Below, piece after piece: positions 18,628-27,057 of a stretch of DNA of 64,000 bases. Numbering within the stretch: position 1 is the stretch's first letter; each line of letters opens with the position of its first letter. Source of the DNA: Sedimentibacter acidaminivorans (lineage in GTDB: Bacteria > Bacillota > Clostridia > Tissierellales > Sedimentibacteraceae); contig NZ_JAGGKS010000001.1 of NCBI RefSeq assembly GCF_017873955.1, forward strand, positions 62,001-126,000. Direction: 5' to 3'. The translations under genes were made by a program, and so were the position numbers. The notes below the pieces were generated by a model. The model did not search any database. It was not told where the DNA came from and saw only the letters and a program-made list of their open reading frames with translations.

Positions 18628-19362
18628 TTATTTTTTCAATAATCCAATTTTTCTAAAAAAGGTTCCTACACTATCCCGATTTTTAGCCATTAAAGCCTTA
18701 CCGCATCTACTCGTCCAATTATCATTTATCTTTCCATTTGTTCGTTCCATATAATATTTACTAACCGTTTCATCAAATTCATTGATTAGCTGATCTTGTT
18801 TTACGTCATCATAAAAATTAATTTTATGTATTTCTTCTTGAGGCAATCGTGGTTTCAATCCTGGAATCTCGTCTGGATACCCTAAACACAATAAAAACAA
18901 TGGTGCAACCATATCAGGCAACTTAAATTCTTTTGAAATTGCTTCCACATCATTTCTAATACCACCAACAACAACTCCACCTAAACCTAAACTTTCAGAT
19001 GCAATATATGCTTTTTGCATAGCTAAACTTGCATCAACAACTGCAACCGTATAACTTTCTGTATTGCTAAATACCTCTTTATCTGTTTCTTTGAAATATT
19101 TTTTTCCTCTATTTAAATCTGCACAAAACAATAATACCAACGGTGCCTTTGTAACCCATGTCTGATCACCAGCTATTTCAGAAAGCATATTCTTTTTTGA
19201 TTGCTCTCTAACCTCAATAATTGTATATGCTTGAAAATGACTTGAAGTAGGTGCCATTTGAGCGCATTTAATAATTGTATCGACAGTTTCTCTATCAATT
19301 GGCTTGTCTTTGTATCTCCTAATTGACATGTGATTTAATAGCAAATTAATAGTTTCATTCAT
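18628..19362 (-). CDS. NfsA-like NADPH nitroreductase
   Basis: About 244 residues. The N-terminal SIRRYKDKPIDRETVDTI and APTSSHFQAYTII supply FMN-binding residues; ESLGLGGVVVGGIRND and the LCLGYPDEIPGLKPRLP segment are typical of the NfsA/FRP branch of flavin reductases. Such enzymes reduce nitro compounds, quinones or flavins. The ATG at 19362 has AGGAG seven bases upstream and matches the family's usual start; the open frame continues 19 codons further upstream without support. Monocistronic by spacing. Confidence 0.85.
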   Translation of the reverse strand: MNETINLLLNHMSIRRYKDKPIDRETVDTIIKCAQMAPTSSHFQAYTIIEVREQSKKNMLSEIAGDQTWVTKAPLVLLFCADLNRGKKYFKETDKEVFSNTESYTVAVVDASLAMQKAYIASESLGLGGVVVGGIRNDVEAISKEFKLPDMVAPLFLLCLGYPDEIPGLKPRLPQEEIHKINFYDDVKQDQLINEFDETVSKYYMERTNGKINDNWTSRCGKALMAKNRDSVGTFFRKIGLLKK

Positions 19363-19534
19363 AATTTTTCTCCTGTAATGTATTTGTCTTATAATATTAT
19401 TTTCTTTAATATTACCCATAATTACAATATTTTAAACTATTTATTAAAATTATTATAATTAATATAAATAATTTATCAATGCTAAAATTAATATTAACAG
19501 TAATGTATAGCAAACCTCTCTAGAAATAAATTAA

Positions 19535-19561
19535 CGCGAAACACAATATATAAGTTTCGCG
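19535..19561 (-). terminator. Hairpin after amino-acid ABC transporter operon
   Basis: Arms CGCGAAAC and GTTTCGCG with an 11-base loop, 22 bases past the ATPase stop. The T-rich tract that follows on the minus strand is weak. Confidence 0.55.
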
Positions 19562-19582
19562 CTTTGTTAAATAACTTAAATT

Positions 19583-20311
19583 CTAATGGTTCAAAACTTT
19601 ACTCAAAAAATCTCGAGCCCTATCCGTTTTCGGATTAGAGAAAAACACCTCCGGAGTTGCTATTTCAACTATACTTCCAGCATCCATAAAAACTATCTGA
19701 TCGCATATTTCTCTTGCAAAACCCATTTCATGAGTAACAACAGCCATAGTCATACCTGTTTTCGCAAGGTTTCTCATAACATCTAGTACTTCCTTTATCA
19801 TTTCCGGGTCTAAAGCTGATGTCGGTTCATCAAAAAGCATTAGTTTTGGATCCATTGCTAATGACCTTGCAATAGCTACACGCTGTTGTTGTCCTCCTGA
19901 TAACTGTGCTGGATATGATTCAAATTTATCAGCCAATCCCAAGGAAACAAGAATTTCTTTGCCTTTTTTTTCAGCTTTATCTTTATTGACCTTTTTAACA
20001 TTAATAGGCGCTAGTGTTACATTTTGCAGGGCAGTTAAATGAGAATAGAGATTAAATGATTGAAAAACAAATCCAATATTAGCACGGGCCTTATTGATAT
20101 CAGTTTTAGGATTATTAATACTTACGCCATCTACAATAATTTCTCCATCTTGAATTTTTTCCAAAGCATTAATAGTTCTTATCAAAGTGCTCTTTCCCGC
20201 ACCGCTGGGACCTATGATTGCATAAACATTTTGTTCTGGTATTTCTAAATTTATATTTTTTAAAACTTGATTTTTTCCATAGTATTTAGATACATTTTTA
20301 ATTGAAATCAA
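19583..20311 (-). CDS. Polar amino-acid ABC transporter ATP-binding protein
   Basis: A 242-residue GlnQ-type ATPase. Walker [10 protein letters not shown] (about 33-41), Q-loop [13 protein letters not shown], signature LSGGQQQR, Walker [14 protein letters not shown] and the switch histidine in VVTHEMGFA are all intact. It energises the adjacent permease and lipoprotein. Last gene of a four-gene minus-strand unit (guanidino enzyme, binding protein, permease, ATPase). Confidence 0.92.
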   Translation of the reverse strand: MISIKNVSKYYGKNQVLKNINLEIPEQNVYAIIGPSGAGKSTLIRTINALEKIQDGEIIVDGVSINNPKTDINKARANIGFVFQSFNLYSHLTALQNVTLAPINVKKVNKDKAEKKGKEILVSLGLADKFESYPAQLSGGQQQRVAIARSLAMDPKLMLFDEPTSALDPEMIKEVLDVMRNLAKTGMTMAVVTHEMGFAREICDQIVFMDAGSIVEIATPEVFFSNPKTDRARDFLSKVLNH

Positions 20312-20325
20312 TATAACACCTCATT

Positions 20326-20979
20326 TCACTGTTTAATTGTATATTTACGCTCATAATATCTGATAATCTGTGACAAAGTAAATGTCATAACAAAATATAA
20401 TAGTGCTATAAAAGTCCACACTTCTAATGAACGAAAAGTAGTTGCTACCAGATTTTTCCCTACAAGTGTCAAATCAACTACCGATATAGTTGAAACTAAT
20501 GATGAATCTTTAATAAGAATTATAAATTGCGAAGCCATAGGTGGTAAAACTGTTCTTACAGCCTGTGGCAAAATAACGAGCATCATAGCTTTCATATATG
20601 ACATTCCCGATGAACGAGCTGCTTCCATCTGTCCACGAGGAACCGATTGAATACCAGACCTTACAATTTCTGCAATGAAGGCTCCAGAAAATATTGCTAA
20701 TCCTAAAACAGCAGACCAATAAGCACCTAAATTTAAAAACTGTCCCATTACAAAATAAATCCAAATCAATAGTACTAAAAGCGGTACCCCACGCATAAAT
20801 TCAACATATAAAACTGCAATTAAAGATAATATTTTATTATTTGAAACTCTGAGTAAACCTATTATAACACCAATAGGAATACTAATAATTAAAGCCAATG
20901 CCGATATCTGCAAAGTTAATGCAGCACCTTCAAAAAATATTCCTAAATTTTGAGTTACTACAGACCAATTTAATGTCAA
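20326..20979 (-). CDS. Polar amino-acid ABC transporter permease
   Basis: About 217 residues from a TTG preceded by AGAAGGGGG; an in-frame ATG at 21051 gives a 24-residue longer form without a ribosome-binding site. Membrane segments occupy about 20-45, 55-80, 85-110 and 180-205. The EAA loop GQMEAARSSGMSYMKAMMLVILPQ contacts the ATPase. It belongs to the HisM/GlnP branch, likely acting as a homodimer because only one permease is encoded. Confidence 0.88.
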   Translation of the reverse strand: MTLNWSVVTQNLGIFFEGAALTLQISALALIISIPIGVIIGLLRVSNNKILSLIAVLYVEFMRGVPLLVLLIWIYFVMGQFLNLGAYWSAVLGLAIFSGAFIAEIVRSGIQSVPRGQMEAARSSGMSYMKAMMLVILPQAVRTVLPPMASQFIILIKDSSLVSTISVVDLTLVGKNLVATTFRSLEVWTFIALLYFVMTFTLSQIIRYYERKYTIKQ

Positions 20980-21090
20980 AGCTTTTCCCCCTTCTAATTG
21001 ATTAAAAAAATGTTTACTATCAATGTTTAGTACATAGATAGTAAACACCATTTAATACTTTTTGTTTATACATTTTTTACCGTTTACATT

Positions 21091-21915
21091 TTATTTATTT
21101 TCTATAGTTGACATCCAATCAGTTGAGTGGAACCATTTATCAATTGATTGTAAATCCGCTGGACCATTTTTATATCCTTCCAAGAATGAATTAACCCATT
21201 GTACTGTTTCCAAATCATTTAATTTAACAGGAATACCAAGATTTTCTGCTGAAATCAAATCATAGATTCCTTTTATCTTGTCGCTATACATTATTTCATA
21301 TTGTCTTATTGGTGGCTCATCATAGATAACTCCATCTGCTTTGCCTTGATTTAAAGCCATACCAGCTGTTGGGAAATCTGCATAATCAACAACTTCTGCA
21401 TTTTTGTAAAGTTGCTTTGCAAGTAATGCACCTGTTGTTCCTTGTCCAACTGCTATTTTTTTGCCTGCAACATCTAAATCTTGCCAAGACTTTGTAGTTG
21501 TATCAGAAGTAGGAATCATTAAAACTTGTCCAGTTGCATAATATGGATTACTGAAGCTTACTGCTAAGGCACGGTCACCTCTTATAGTCATTGCTCCTAA
21601 TATCATATCTATATCACCAGTTTGAAGTGCAGGTATAAGTCCAGAAAACTCATATTGCTTGAACTCTACAGGAACTCCAAGAGATGCTCCCATTGCATTT
21701 GCGATATCAATATCATATCCAACAAAGTTTCCATTTACATCTTTCATTTCAAAAGGTATATATCCAGGTGCAGTACCAATTACAAGCTTACCGTTTTTTT
21801 GAATCTTTTCTATTGTAGAAACATCTTTACTTGCAGTTGCAGTATTTCCTAAAGAACAACCAACAAGTGAAAATACTAATAATGCAATCATAATAATAGA
21901 AATAATTTTTTTCAT
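21091..21915 (-). CDS. Amino-acid ABC transporter substrate-binding lipoprotein
   Basis: About 274 residues. The signal peptide MKKIISIIMIALLVFSLVGC ends in a lipobox with Cys20, so it is anchored to the outer face of the membrane. The SBP_bac_3 fold follows, with GTAPGYIPFEMKD, GYDIDIANAMG and GDIDMILGAMTIRGDRA, the ligand-binding motifs of polar and basic amino-acid binders. The start has GGAGG eight bases upstream; five extra codons upstream overlap that site. With the guanidino-group enzyme upstream, arginine or a relative is a plausible ligand. Confidence 0.9.
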   Translation of the reverse strand: MKKIISIIMIALLVFSLVGCSLGNTATASKDVSTIEKIQKNGKLVIGTAPGYIPFEMKDVNGNFVGYDIDIANAMGASLGVPVEFKQYEFSGLIPALQTGDIDMILGAMTIRGDRALAVSFSNPYYATGQVLMIPTSDTTTKSWQDLDVAGKKIAVGQGTTGALLAKQLYKNAEVVDYADFPTAGMALNQGKADGVIYDEPPIRQYEIMYSDKIKGIYDLISAENLGIPVKLNDLETVQWVNSFLEGYKNGPADLQSIDKWFHSTDWMSTIENK

Positions 21916-22016
21916 TTTTTCTTCCTCCATAATTTTAAATTTCTATATTAATTTTATTAATACCAAGTAAAATCTTTTTTCTAAAATCAATTCCAGTTAC
22001 TAACCGCCAAAATAAT

Positions 22017-22961
22017 TTAACCTCTCTTCAGAAAAGCAGTTGAACAGTGAACAGTCCCTCTACCTTTTAAAAATTCGGACATCTCGATAGATATTACTTT
22101 TATACCATTATCCTCTAATAGCTTTTTACACATTGGATTATTAGCTGCTTGTACAATCACTCCAGGCTTAATAGCAACAAAATTGCATCCAAGTGTATCT
22201 ACTACTTCCTTAGCAGATGGAGCTTCTAATATCTTTATTCCCTTTTTTCTCAATGCATTACATACATCATATGGCACTTGCGAAGCGTGAACCATTGCTA
22301 CATCATTACTTGCAAAATTTAACAACCCATCTATATGAATATTACTTGAAGGTATCTGCATATGAATGATATCATCAACACCCATTCTTTTTAGTTCATA
22401 TTCAACCTGTTCATAACCTGATTTATTAGTTCTGCTACTAGTAGCAAGAATTACCGTTTTTCTATTAACCCACATTGCATTAGCCCCTTCAAATATACCA
22501 TCTCCATTAATAGTTCTAAGAATAGGAACTCCCAGTTTAGCTAATGCTTGAGCCACATACCGTTCTTCTCCACGTCTAGCTGCCATTCCCGGTCTAGTTA
22601 CAATTGCTCCTTCTGGTGTCATAAACATTAAATCTCTACAATATACAGCATTAGGTCTATCATCACGTTGTTCCTCTACATAATAAACTTTCACACCATA
22701 GTCTTTGTATATCTGAGTCAATACATCGTGTTGTTTTCTAAATAATTCAACATCTACATTATCCCTATATCTGACCAAATCATAGTCAAAATTTTCAATT
22801 TCCTTTCCAGGTCTCCTCATTAAAACAGCCTTCAAATCATCAACTTCAGAACCAACTCCCCAATCTCCCCAGTAAAGTGGCATATCCTCTTCAAAATTTG
22901 TCTCCTTTGGAAACCATTTATCGCCAGGTATTACATTTGGCTTCTCATCAATAGAACCCAT
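22017..22961 (-). CDS. Amidinotransferase/arginine deiminase-fold enzyme
   Basis: A 314-residue member of the guanidino-group-modifying superfamily (amidinotransferase, DDAH, arginine deiminase). Recognisable blocks are LKAVLMRRPGKE (N-terminal), VYCRDLMFMTPEGAIVTRPG, GDGIFEGANAMW, NIHIDGLLNFAS with the catalytic His, and GTVHCST, which carries the nucleophilic Cys near the C-terminus. It is the first gene of an operon with an amino-acid ABC importer, so it probably hydrolyses or rearranges an imported guanidino amino acid. Arginine itself or a methylated relative cannot be told apart here. Confidence 0.8.
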   Translation of the reverse strand: MGSIDEKPNVIPGDKWFPKETNFEEDMPLYWGDWGVGSEVDDLKAVLMRRPGKEIENFDYDLVRYRDNVDVELFRKQHDVLTQIYKDYGVKVYYVEEQRDDRPNAVYCRDLMFMTPEGAIVTRPGMAARRGEERYVAQALAKLGVPILRTINGDGIFEGANAMWVNRKTVILATSSRTNKSGYEQVEYELKRMGVDDIIHMQIPSSNIHIDGLLNFASNDVAMVHASQVPYDVCNALRKKGIKILEAPSAKEVVDTLGCNFVAIKPGVIVQAANNPMCKKLLEDNGIKVISIEMSEFLKGRGTVHCSTAFLKRG

Positions 22962-23541
22962 AAATTCGTCCTCCCATTATTATGTAAAATTTTTATTTAT
23001 TCTAGACGTATACATCATATGAATTAATTTTATTATTATTCACTTTTTATTTTATTTATTCAATAATATTTGATATTATACAACCAGTCACGAGTTATGT
23101 CAATAGGATTTTTTGCAAATTTCATATTTTTTTATATTCATGTTTTATCACCTTGCATTTCCATACTGTATATTAATTCATATGTTGAATTTATATTTTA
23201 CTATTTTGTTACACTATACATGTGCAAAATTTGAATTAAAAAACCGACTATAATATATATTTACAATCATAGCCAGTCTATTATATTCATTAAATTTTCT
23301 TTTCTAATATTTGCATATAACTCTTCCTTTTACCTTGTGACAAGAGAAGACTATACATATTTGCAACTTAAGCTTTTTTAGTATATTAAAAACTTGCAAC
23401 ACAAGAATTATCTGAAAAATCAGCAATTAACTTAATAACAAAAAAACTATTATACGCTAATAGTTTTTTTGTTAAAAGAATTTACATTTTACCGTAAGAA
23501 TAAATGTATGTAATCAATACTGATTCTAGACATTAATAATT
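22962..23541. other. Intergenic region of 580 bases
   Basis: An AT-rich region between the start of the guanidino-enzyme operon and the end of the HD-GYP gene. Apart from the terminator at its left-gene side (23437-23473) and the likely operon promoter, no gene, riboswitch or repeat was recognised. Confidence 0.6.
23437..23473. terminator. Terminator downstream of HD-GYP gene
   Basis: Perfect 16-bp arms (AACAAAAAAACTATTA and complement) with a five-base loop. The A/T runs in the stem make it bidirectional. It closes the minus-strand HD-GYP gene. Confidence 0.85.
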
Positions 23542-24525
23542 CTATATATGTTTTTTACTAATTTCCTTGAACGTATGTTGTAATTTTTCAAAAGCTATGA
23601 CTATGTCAGGATCAAAATGTGTTCCTGAATTTTCTAATATTATTTTAACAGCAGCTTCATGTTCAATTACCTCCTTGTAAACTCTTTCACTTGTAAGAGC
23701 ATCGTATGCATCAGCTACTGCCATAATCCTCGCAGAAACAGGAATATTATTACCTGAGGTTCCATATGGATATCCACTCCCATCCCATCTTTCATGATGA
23801 AAACAAACCATCTCTTTTGCATAACTAAGAAATGGTTTAATTTCTTCAACACAATTCTCTGCCCATACAATAGTTTCCAATCCAAGGATTGTATGATTTT
23901 TTATAATATCAAACTCTTGTTTTGTTAATTTTTCTGTTTTCATAAGTATGTATTGAGGTATACCAATTTTTCCAATATCATGGATCAAAGCTGAAGCCAC
24001 AATTAAATCAACCACTTCTTTAGTTAAAATTTTATTATATTCTTCACTTTCCGAAAGTAATTCAACCAATTCTTTTACATATAACATAGTTCTTTTCATA
24101 TGATTTATTGTCTCTCTATTATTTATTTCAGCCAAAACATCCATAGCTATATAAAAAATCTCATGTATAACTGAAATTTCTTTAATATGTTTTGATAATT
24201 CCATAACATCAAAATCATTTTTTTCAAAAAAACCGTTAGCTTGTTTAAAAGATAAGCAATTTTTAATTTTAGATAAAAAAATAGAATAGTTAATTGATTT
24301 AATAATATGAGCGTGGGTTTTAATCTCATAACGTTTAAATCGACAGTATAGGCATCGTTGGTTAACTAACGATGTTCGAAAAAAACTAATTAATTCTTCT
24401 TTATTTTCTAACTTTAGACAAATTTTGCAATTTTCCCTCAATGCATTTTCATTTATTAATTTATCTATACTCAAAGCATCATCTGCTATTGAATAAATCG
24501 GCTTTACATCCCCCACATCATTCAC
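23542..24525 (-). CDS. HD-GYP domain protein with N-terminal Cys4 cluster
   Basis: A 327-residue cytoplasmic protein. Residues 33-61 contain two CxxC pairs (Cys33/36, Cys58/61), a likely zinc or redox site. The HD-GYP domain from about 135 shows HDIGK (182-186), FHHERWDGSGYP (242-253) and VADAYDALTSERVYK, so metal and GYP motifs are intact and c-di-GMP phosphodiesterase activity is expected. The start is GTG; a second GTG three codons on fits the AGGG site better. An inverted-repeat arm of a putative invertible segment lies only 18 bases upstream of the start, and no good promoter is visible there in the present orientation. Confidence 0.88.
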   Translation of the reverse strand: MNDVGDVKPIYSIADDALSIDKLINENALRENCKICLKLENKEELISFFRTSLVNQRCLYCRFKRYEIKTHAHIIKSINYSIFLSKIKNCLSFKQANGFFEKNDFDVMELSKHIKEISVIHEIFYIAMDVLAEINNRETINHMKRTMLYVKELVELLSESEEYNKILTKEVVDLIVASALIHDIGKIGIPQYILMKTEKLTKQEFDIIKNHTILGLETIVWAENCVEEIKPFLSYAKEMVCFHHERWDGSGYPYGTSGNNIPVSARIMAVADAYDALTSERVYKEVIEHEAAVKIILENSGTHFDPDIVIAFEKLQHTFKEISKKHI

Positions 24526-24542
24526 ATCCCTATCATTTTAGT

Positions 24543-24574
24543 AAATACAACATAATAGTAAATATGTTGCATTT
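24543..24574 (-). repeat. Left inverted repeat of putative invertible segment
   Basis: An imperfect palindrome with 10-bp arms (AAATGCAACA / TGTTGTATTT on the minus strand) around a 12-base centre. The minus strand shares AAATGCAACATATTTACTAT plus most of the rest (29 of 32 bases) with the plus strand at 25384-25415. The shared asymmetric centre distinguishes a recombination site from a mere hairpin. Confidence 0.75.
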
Positions 24575-24665
24575 ATTTTTATGCAGAATCCCCTAAAATT
24601 AAGGTATTTTTGAAGCAGGAGTATGTTTTTCCATTAAAAAGCAGTATTAATTTTTTAACATTTTA

Positions 24666-24671
24666 TATAAT
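24666..24671 (+). promoter_or_regulatory. Possible -10 element of the recombinase gene
   Basis: TATAAT 39 bases before the start codon, without a good -35. It lies inside the segment and would travel with the recombinase gene in both orientations. Confidence 0.35.
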
Positions 24672-24709
24672 ATGGATATAAAAAGATGCATTAAAGGAGA
24701 TTATGTGAT

Positions 24710-25270
24710 ATGACAGTTGAACCAATTAGAGAAAAGGCTAAAATTAAACAGCTTTACAACTATTTAAATGGAGTTAATCCTAAGTATGCACTACTATTTA
24801 AAGTTGGAATTAATACAGGATTAAGAATTAGCGATATAATTTCGCTTAAAACAAGTGATATTTATAGTGAAAAGTGGCAATTCAAAGACCACCTAACAAT
24901 CACTGAACAAAAAACATCTAAACAAAGGAAAATCAAATTAAATGAGACCCTCAGAAAATGTTTAAATACTTATGTAAAATCTTATAATTTGTCAATGGAA
25001 GATTATCTTTTTCACAGTCAAAAAGGTGGATATGTAGGAAGAATACAAGTTTATAAAGTATTAAAAGAAGGAGCCGGCGTTTTAGGTATTGAAAATTTTG
25101 GCACCCATAGTTTGCGAAAGACTTGGGGTTACTGGACTTATAAAATATCTAAATATAATATAGGGCTTATTATGGACACATTTAATCATAGTTCCCCAAG
25201 TGTTACATTACGGTATATTGGGATTAATCAAGATCAAAAAGATGAGTTATACTCGATAGTACAATTGTAG
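24710..25270 (+). CDS. Small tyrosine recombinase (catalytic domain only)
   Basis: A 186-residue integrase-family protein lacking the N-terminal core-binding domain of XerC/XerD. Catalytic residues are visible in order: Arg in TGLRISDI (about 39), Lys in the KTSKQRKIKL hairpin, HSLRKT (His-x-x-Arg), NHSS and the nucleophile in TLRYIGI. The ribosome-binding site is AAGGAG about 10 bases upstream. It lies wholly between two inverted copies of a palindromic site, so those are the obvious substrates. Similar short recombinases act in phase variation, although a role in resolution or integration cannot be excluded. Confidence 0.88.
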   Translation: MTVEPIREKAKIKQLYNYLNGVNPKYALLFKVGINTGLRISDIISLKTSDIYSEKWQFKDHLTITEQKTSKQRKIKLNETLRKCLNTYVKSYNLSMEDYLFHSQKGGYVGRIQVYKVLKEGAGVLGIENFGTHSLRKTWGYWTYKISKYNIGLIMDTFNHSSPSVTLRYIGINQDQKDELYSIVQL

Positions 25271-25326
25271 AATATTTGCTAATAAAAACAACTATTTGTA
25301 ATAAAATGGTTTATTTTACAAAATTA

Positions 25327-25355
25327 TTGACACAATAGTACATATAAAATATAAT
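25327..25355 (+). promoter_or_regulatory. Perfect consensus sigma-A promoter at edge of invertible segment
   Basis: TTGACA (25327-25332), exactly 17 bases, TATAAT (25350-25355). Both hexamers match consensus fully. Transcription would start near 25362, run rightward through the right inverted repeat and then antisense to the pepD gene, where no plus-strand gene exists. A promoter of this quality with no gene in front of it is what an OFF-oriented switch would look like. Confidence 0.8.
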
Positions 25356-25383
25356 GATAAATAGTGAATATTTTGCATTATTA

Positions 25384-25415
25384 AAATGCAACATATTTAC
25401 TATATTGTTGCATTT
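25384..25415 (+). repeat. Right inverted repeat of putative invertible segment
   Basis: An imperfect palindrome AAATGCAACA - 12 bases - TGTTGCATTT, inverted relative to the left copy. The pairing extends one base each way (11-bp arms). The centre TATTTACTAT is shared with the left copy in the inverted sense. Confidence 0.75.
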
Positions 25416-25480
25416 TATGGTATAATATTCTTTATACGCTAAAAATAGGACGTAGTAGGCAGTCTCTTTATGAACTTCTC

Positions 25481-26929
25481 TTAATTTTGCTCAGATAATC
25501 TTTCTAATAATTCAACTAAAACAACCCAAACATTTTTTATCGATTCAATACTTACATGCTCATTTATTGTGTGAACTTCATACACATTTGGTCCAATTGA
25601 AATTATATCAACATCATTTAATTTTTCATCTAAATATCCGCATTCTAGACCTGCATGAATTGCCGTAAATGTTGACTTCTTTTGAAAAACTTCCATATAT
25701 ATATCAGAAAACAAATTTCTTAATCTTGATTCAGTTTTATACTCCCATTCAGGATAATCACTAAAGAACTTGCATCCTACTGAGTAAGTTTCAGCAATTA
25801 TTTTAATATTGTCTGCAACATTATATTTTTGACTTCCTACGGAACTTCTAATTGAACTCAAAATCGAAATATTATCTTCGTTTTCTTCCAAAGAACCTAC
25901 ATTTATTGATGTTTGCACCAATCCAGGTATAGACATACTTTTATTTATAACTCCATTTGGCATAAGCATCAAAATATTTATAATTTTATTTTTTGTATCC
26001 TTTGAGTAAACATTTATTTTTCCACTTTCTACATAAATTTGGTCAATTTTAATATTAACTTCATCTGAATTAAATAATTCTTTTTTAAAAACATTTTCAA
26101 TTTCATTAATTCTATCTGTAATATTTTCAACCATACCATTTGAAATTGCAATTGTTACATAGGCATTATTAGGAATAGCATTTGCTTTACCGATACTGTT
26201 AATAGAACATAAATATAAATCATCATTATTTAAATTATATAAAAGTCTTGCCATTAATTTAATGGCATTGCCCCTTTCTAAATCTATTTCCATACCCGAA
26301 TGTCCGCCCTTTAGACCTGATATGTTTATTGACATTAAGGTTTTGCTGTCTACATTTTCTTTAAAGGTAGGAATATTAACATAATTTCTTATACCGCCAG
26401 CACAGCTTGTAAAAACTACTCCTTCCTCTTCTGCATCAAGATTTATCAAATACTTACCCTTAATAGCTTCAGTATTAAGAATTTGAGCCCCTACAAGCCC
26501 TCCTTCCTCTTGAACAGTTATAATAACCTCCAAATCAGGATGCTTAATGTCAGATGAATCTAAAATCGCTAAGCAATAAGCTACAGCAATACCATTATCA
26601 GCTCCCAACGTTGTTTTATTTCCATAAAGATAACCATCTTTTTCAATGATTTCAATTCCGTTTTCATATAAATGGTTGCTATCAGCTGCCTTTACATAAA
26701 CCATATCCATGTGCCCCTGTAAAATTACAGCAGGTCCATTGAAATTTTTAATATTTGATTTTTTCTTGATTATTATATTATATAATTCATCTTGACTAAC
26801 CTCTAATTTTCTTTCATTAGCGAAATTTAATAAATAATCACTTATTTGCTTTTCTTTGCATGTTTCTCTTGGAATTTTTGAAATTTCTCTAAAAAAACTT
26901 ATTACTTTCTCATTATTTGGTATATTCAT
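25481..26929 (-). CDS. pepD: Aminoacyl-histidine dipeptidase (PepD-type)
   Basis: A 482-residue M20-family metallopeptidase that hydrolyses Xaa-His dipeptides and other small peptides in the cytoplasm. Metal-binding motifs are GHMDMVY (72-78), GADNG (109-113) and VQEEGG (139-144). The lid/dimerisation domain lies at about 190-380, and the late HAGLECGYL block is typical of PepD. Full length. Its 3' end faces the right edge of the invertible segment. Confidence 0.92.
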   Translation of the reverse strand: MNIPNNEKVISFFREISKIPRETCKEKQISDYLLNFANERKLEVSQDELYNIIIKKKSNIKNFNGPAVILQGHMDMVYVKAADSNHLYENGIEIIEKDGYLYGNKTTLGADNGIAVAYCLAILDSSDIKHPDLEVIITVQEEGGLVGAQILNTEAIKGKYLINLDAEEEGVVFTSCAGGIRNYVNIPTFKENVDSKTLMSINISGLKGGHSGMEIDLERGNAIKLMARLLYNLNNDDLYLCSINSIGKANAIPNNAYVTIAISNGMVENITDRINEIENVFKKELFNSDEVNIKIDQIYVESGKINVYSKDTKNKIINILMLMPNGVINKSMSIPGLVQTSINVGSLEENEDNISILSSIRSSVGSQKYNVADNIKIIAETYSVGCKFFSDYPEWEYKTESRLRNLFSDIYMEVFQKKSTFTAIHAGLECGYLDEKLNDVDIISIGPNVYEVHTINEHVSIESIKNVWVVLVELLERLSEQN

Positions 26930-27057
26930 TTTGTAGTCACTTTCCTTTCAAATTTGTAGTATTAAAGAGTAATATCTTACTATATTTTTATATGAAAATT
27001 CGTGTTAGATTTTTCATTGTTTTACTTGTTTTTCTTTTATGTCAGCACTATAACAAT

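Larger units (their letters stand above)
24543..25415. mobile_element. Candidate invertible DNA switch carrying its own recombinase and promoter
   Basis: An 873-bp segment bounded by inverted 32-bp sites. It contains one tyrosine recombinase gene and a consensus promoter 28 bases inside the right site, pointing outward. In the orientation seen here the promoter faces the 3' end of the pepD gene. Inverted, its start point would be about 70 bases upstream of the HD-GYP gene. The layout is that of promoter switches controlled by site-specific recombination, as known for c-di-GMP phosphodiesterase genes in Clostridioides difficile, except that the recombinase sits inside the segment. Inversion itself is inferred. 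Confidence 0.65.

Noticed and set aside
25383-25416. The right palindrome as a simple terminator of the recombinase gene
   Set aside because: It is 113 bases past the stop, has only four T after the stem, and shares its non-paired centre with the inverted left copy, which a terminator would not require. A double role remains possible.
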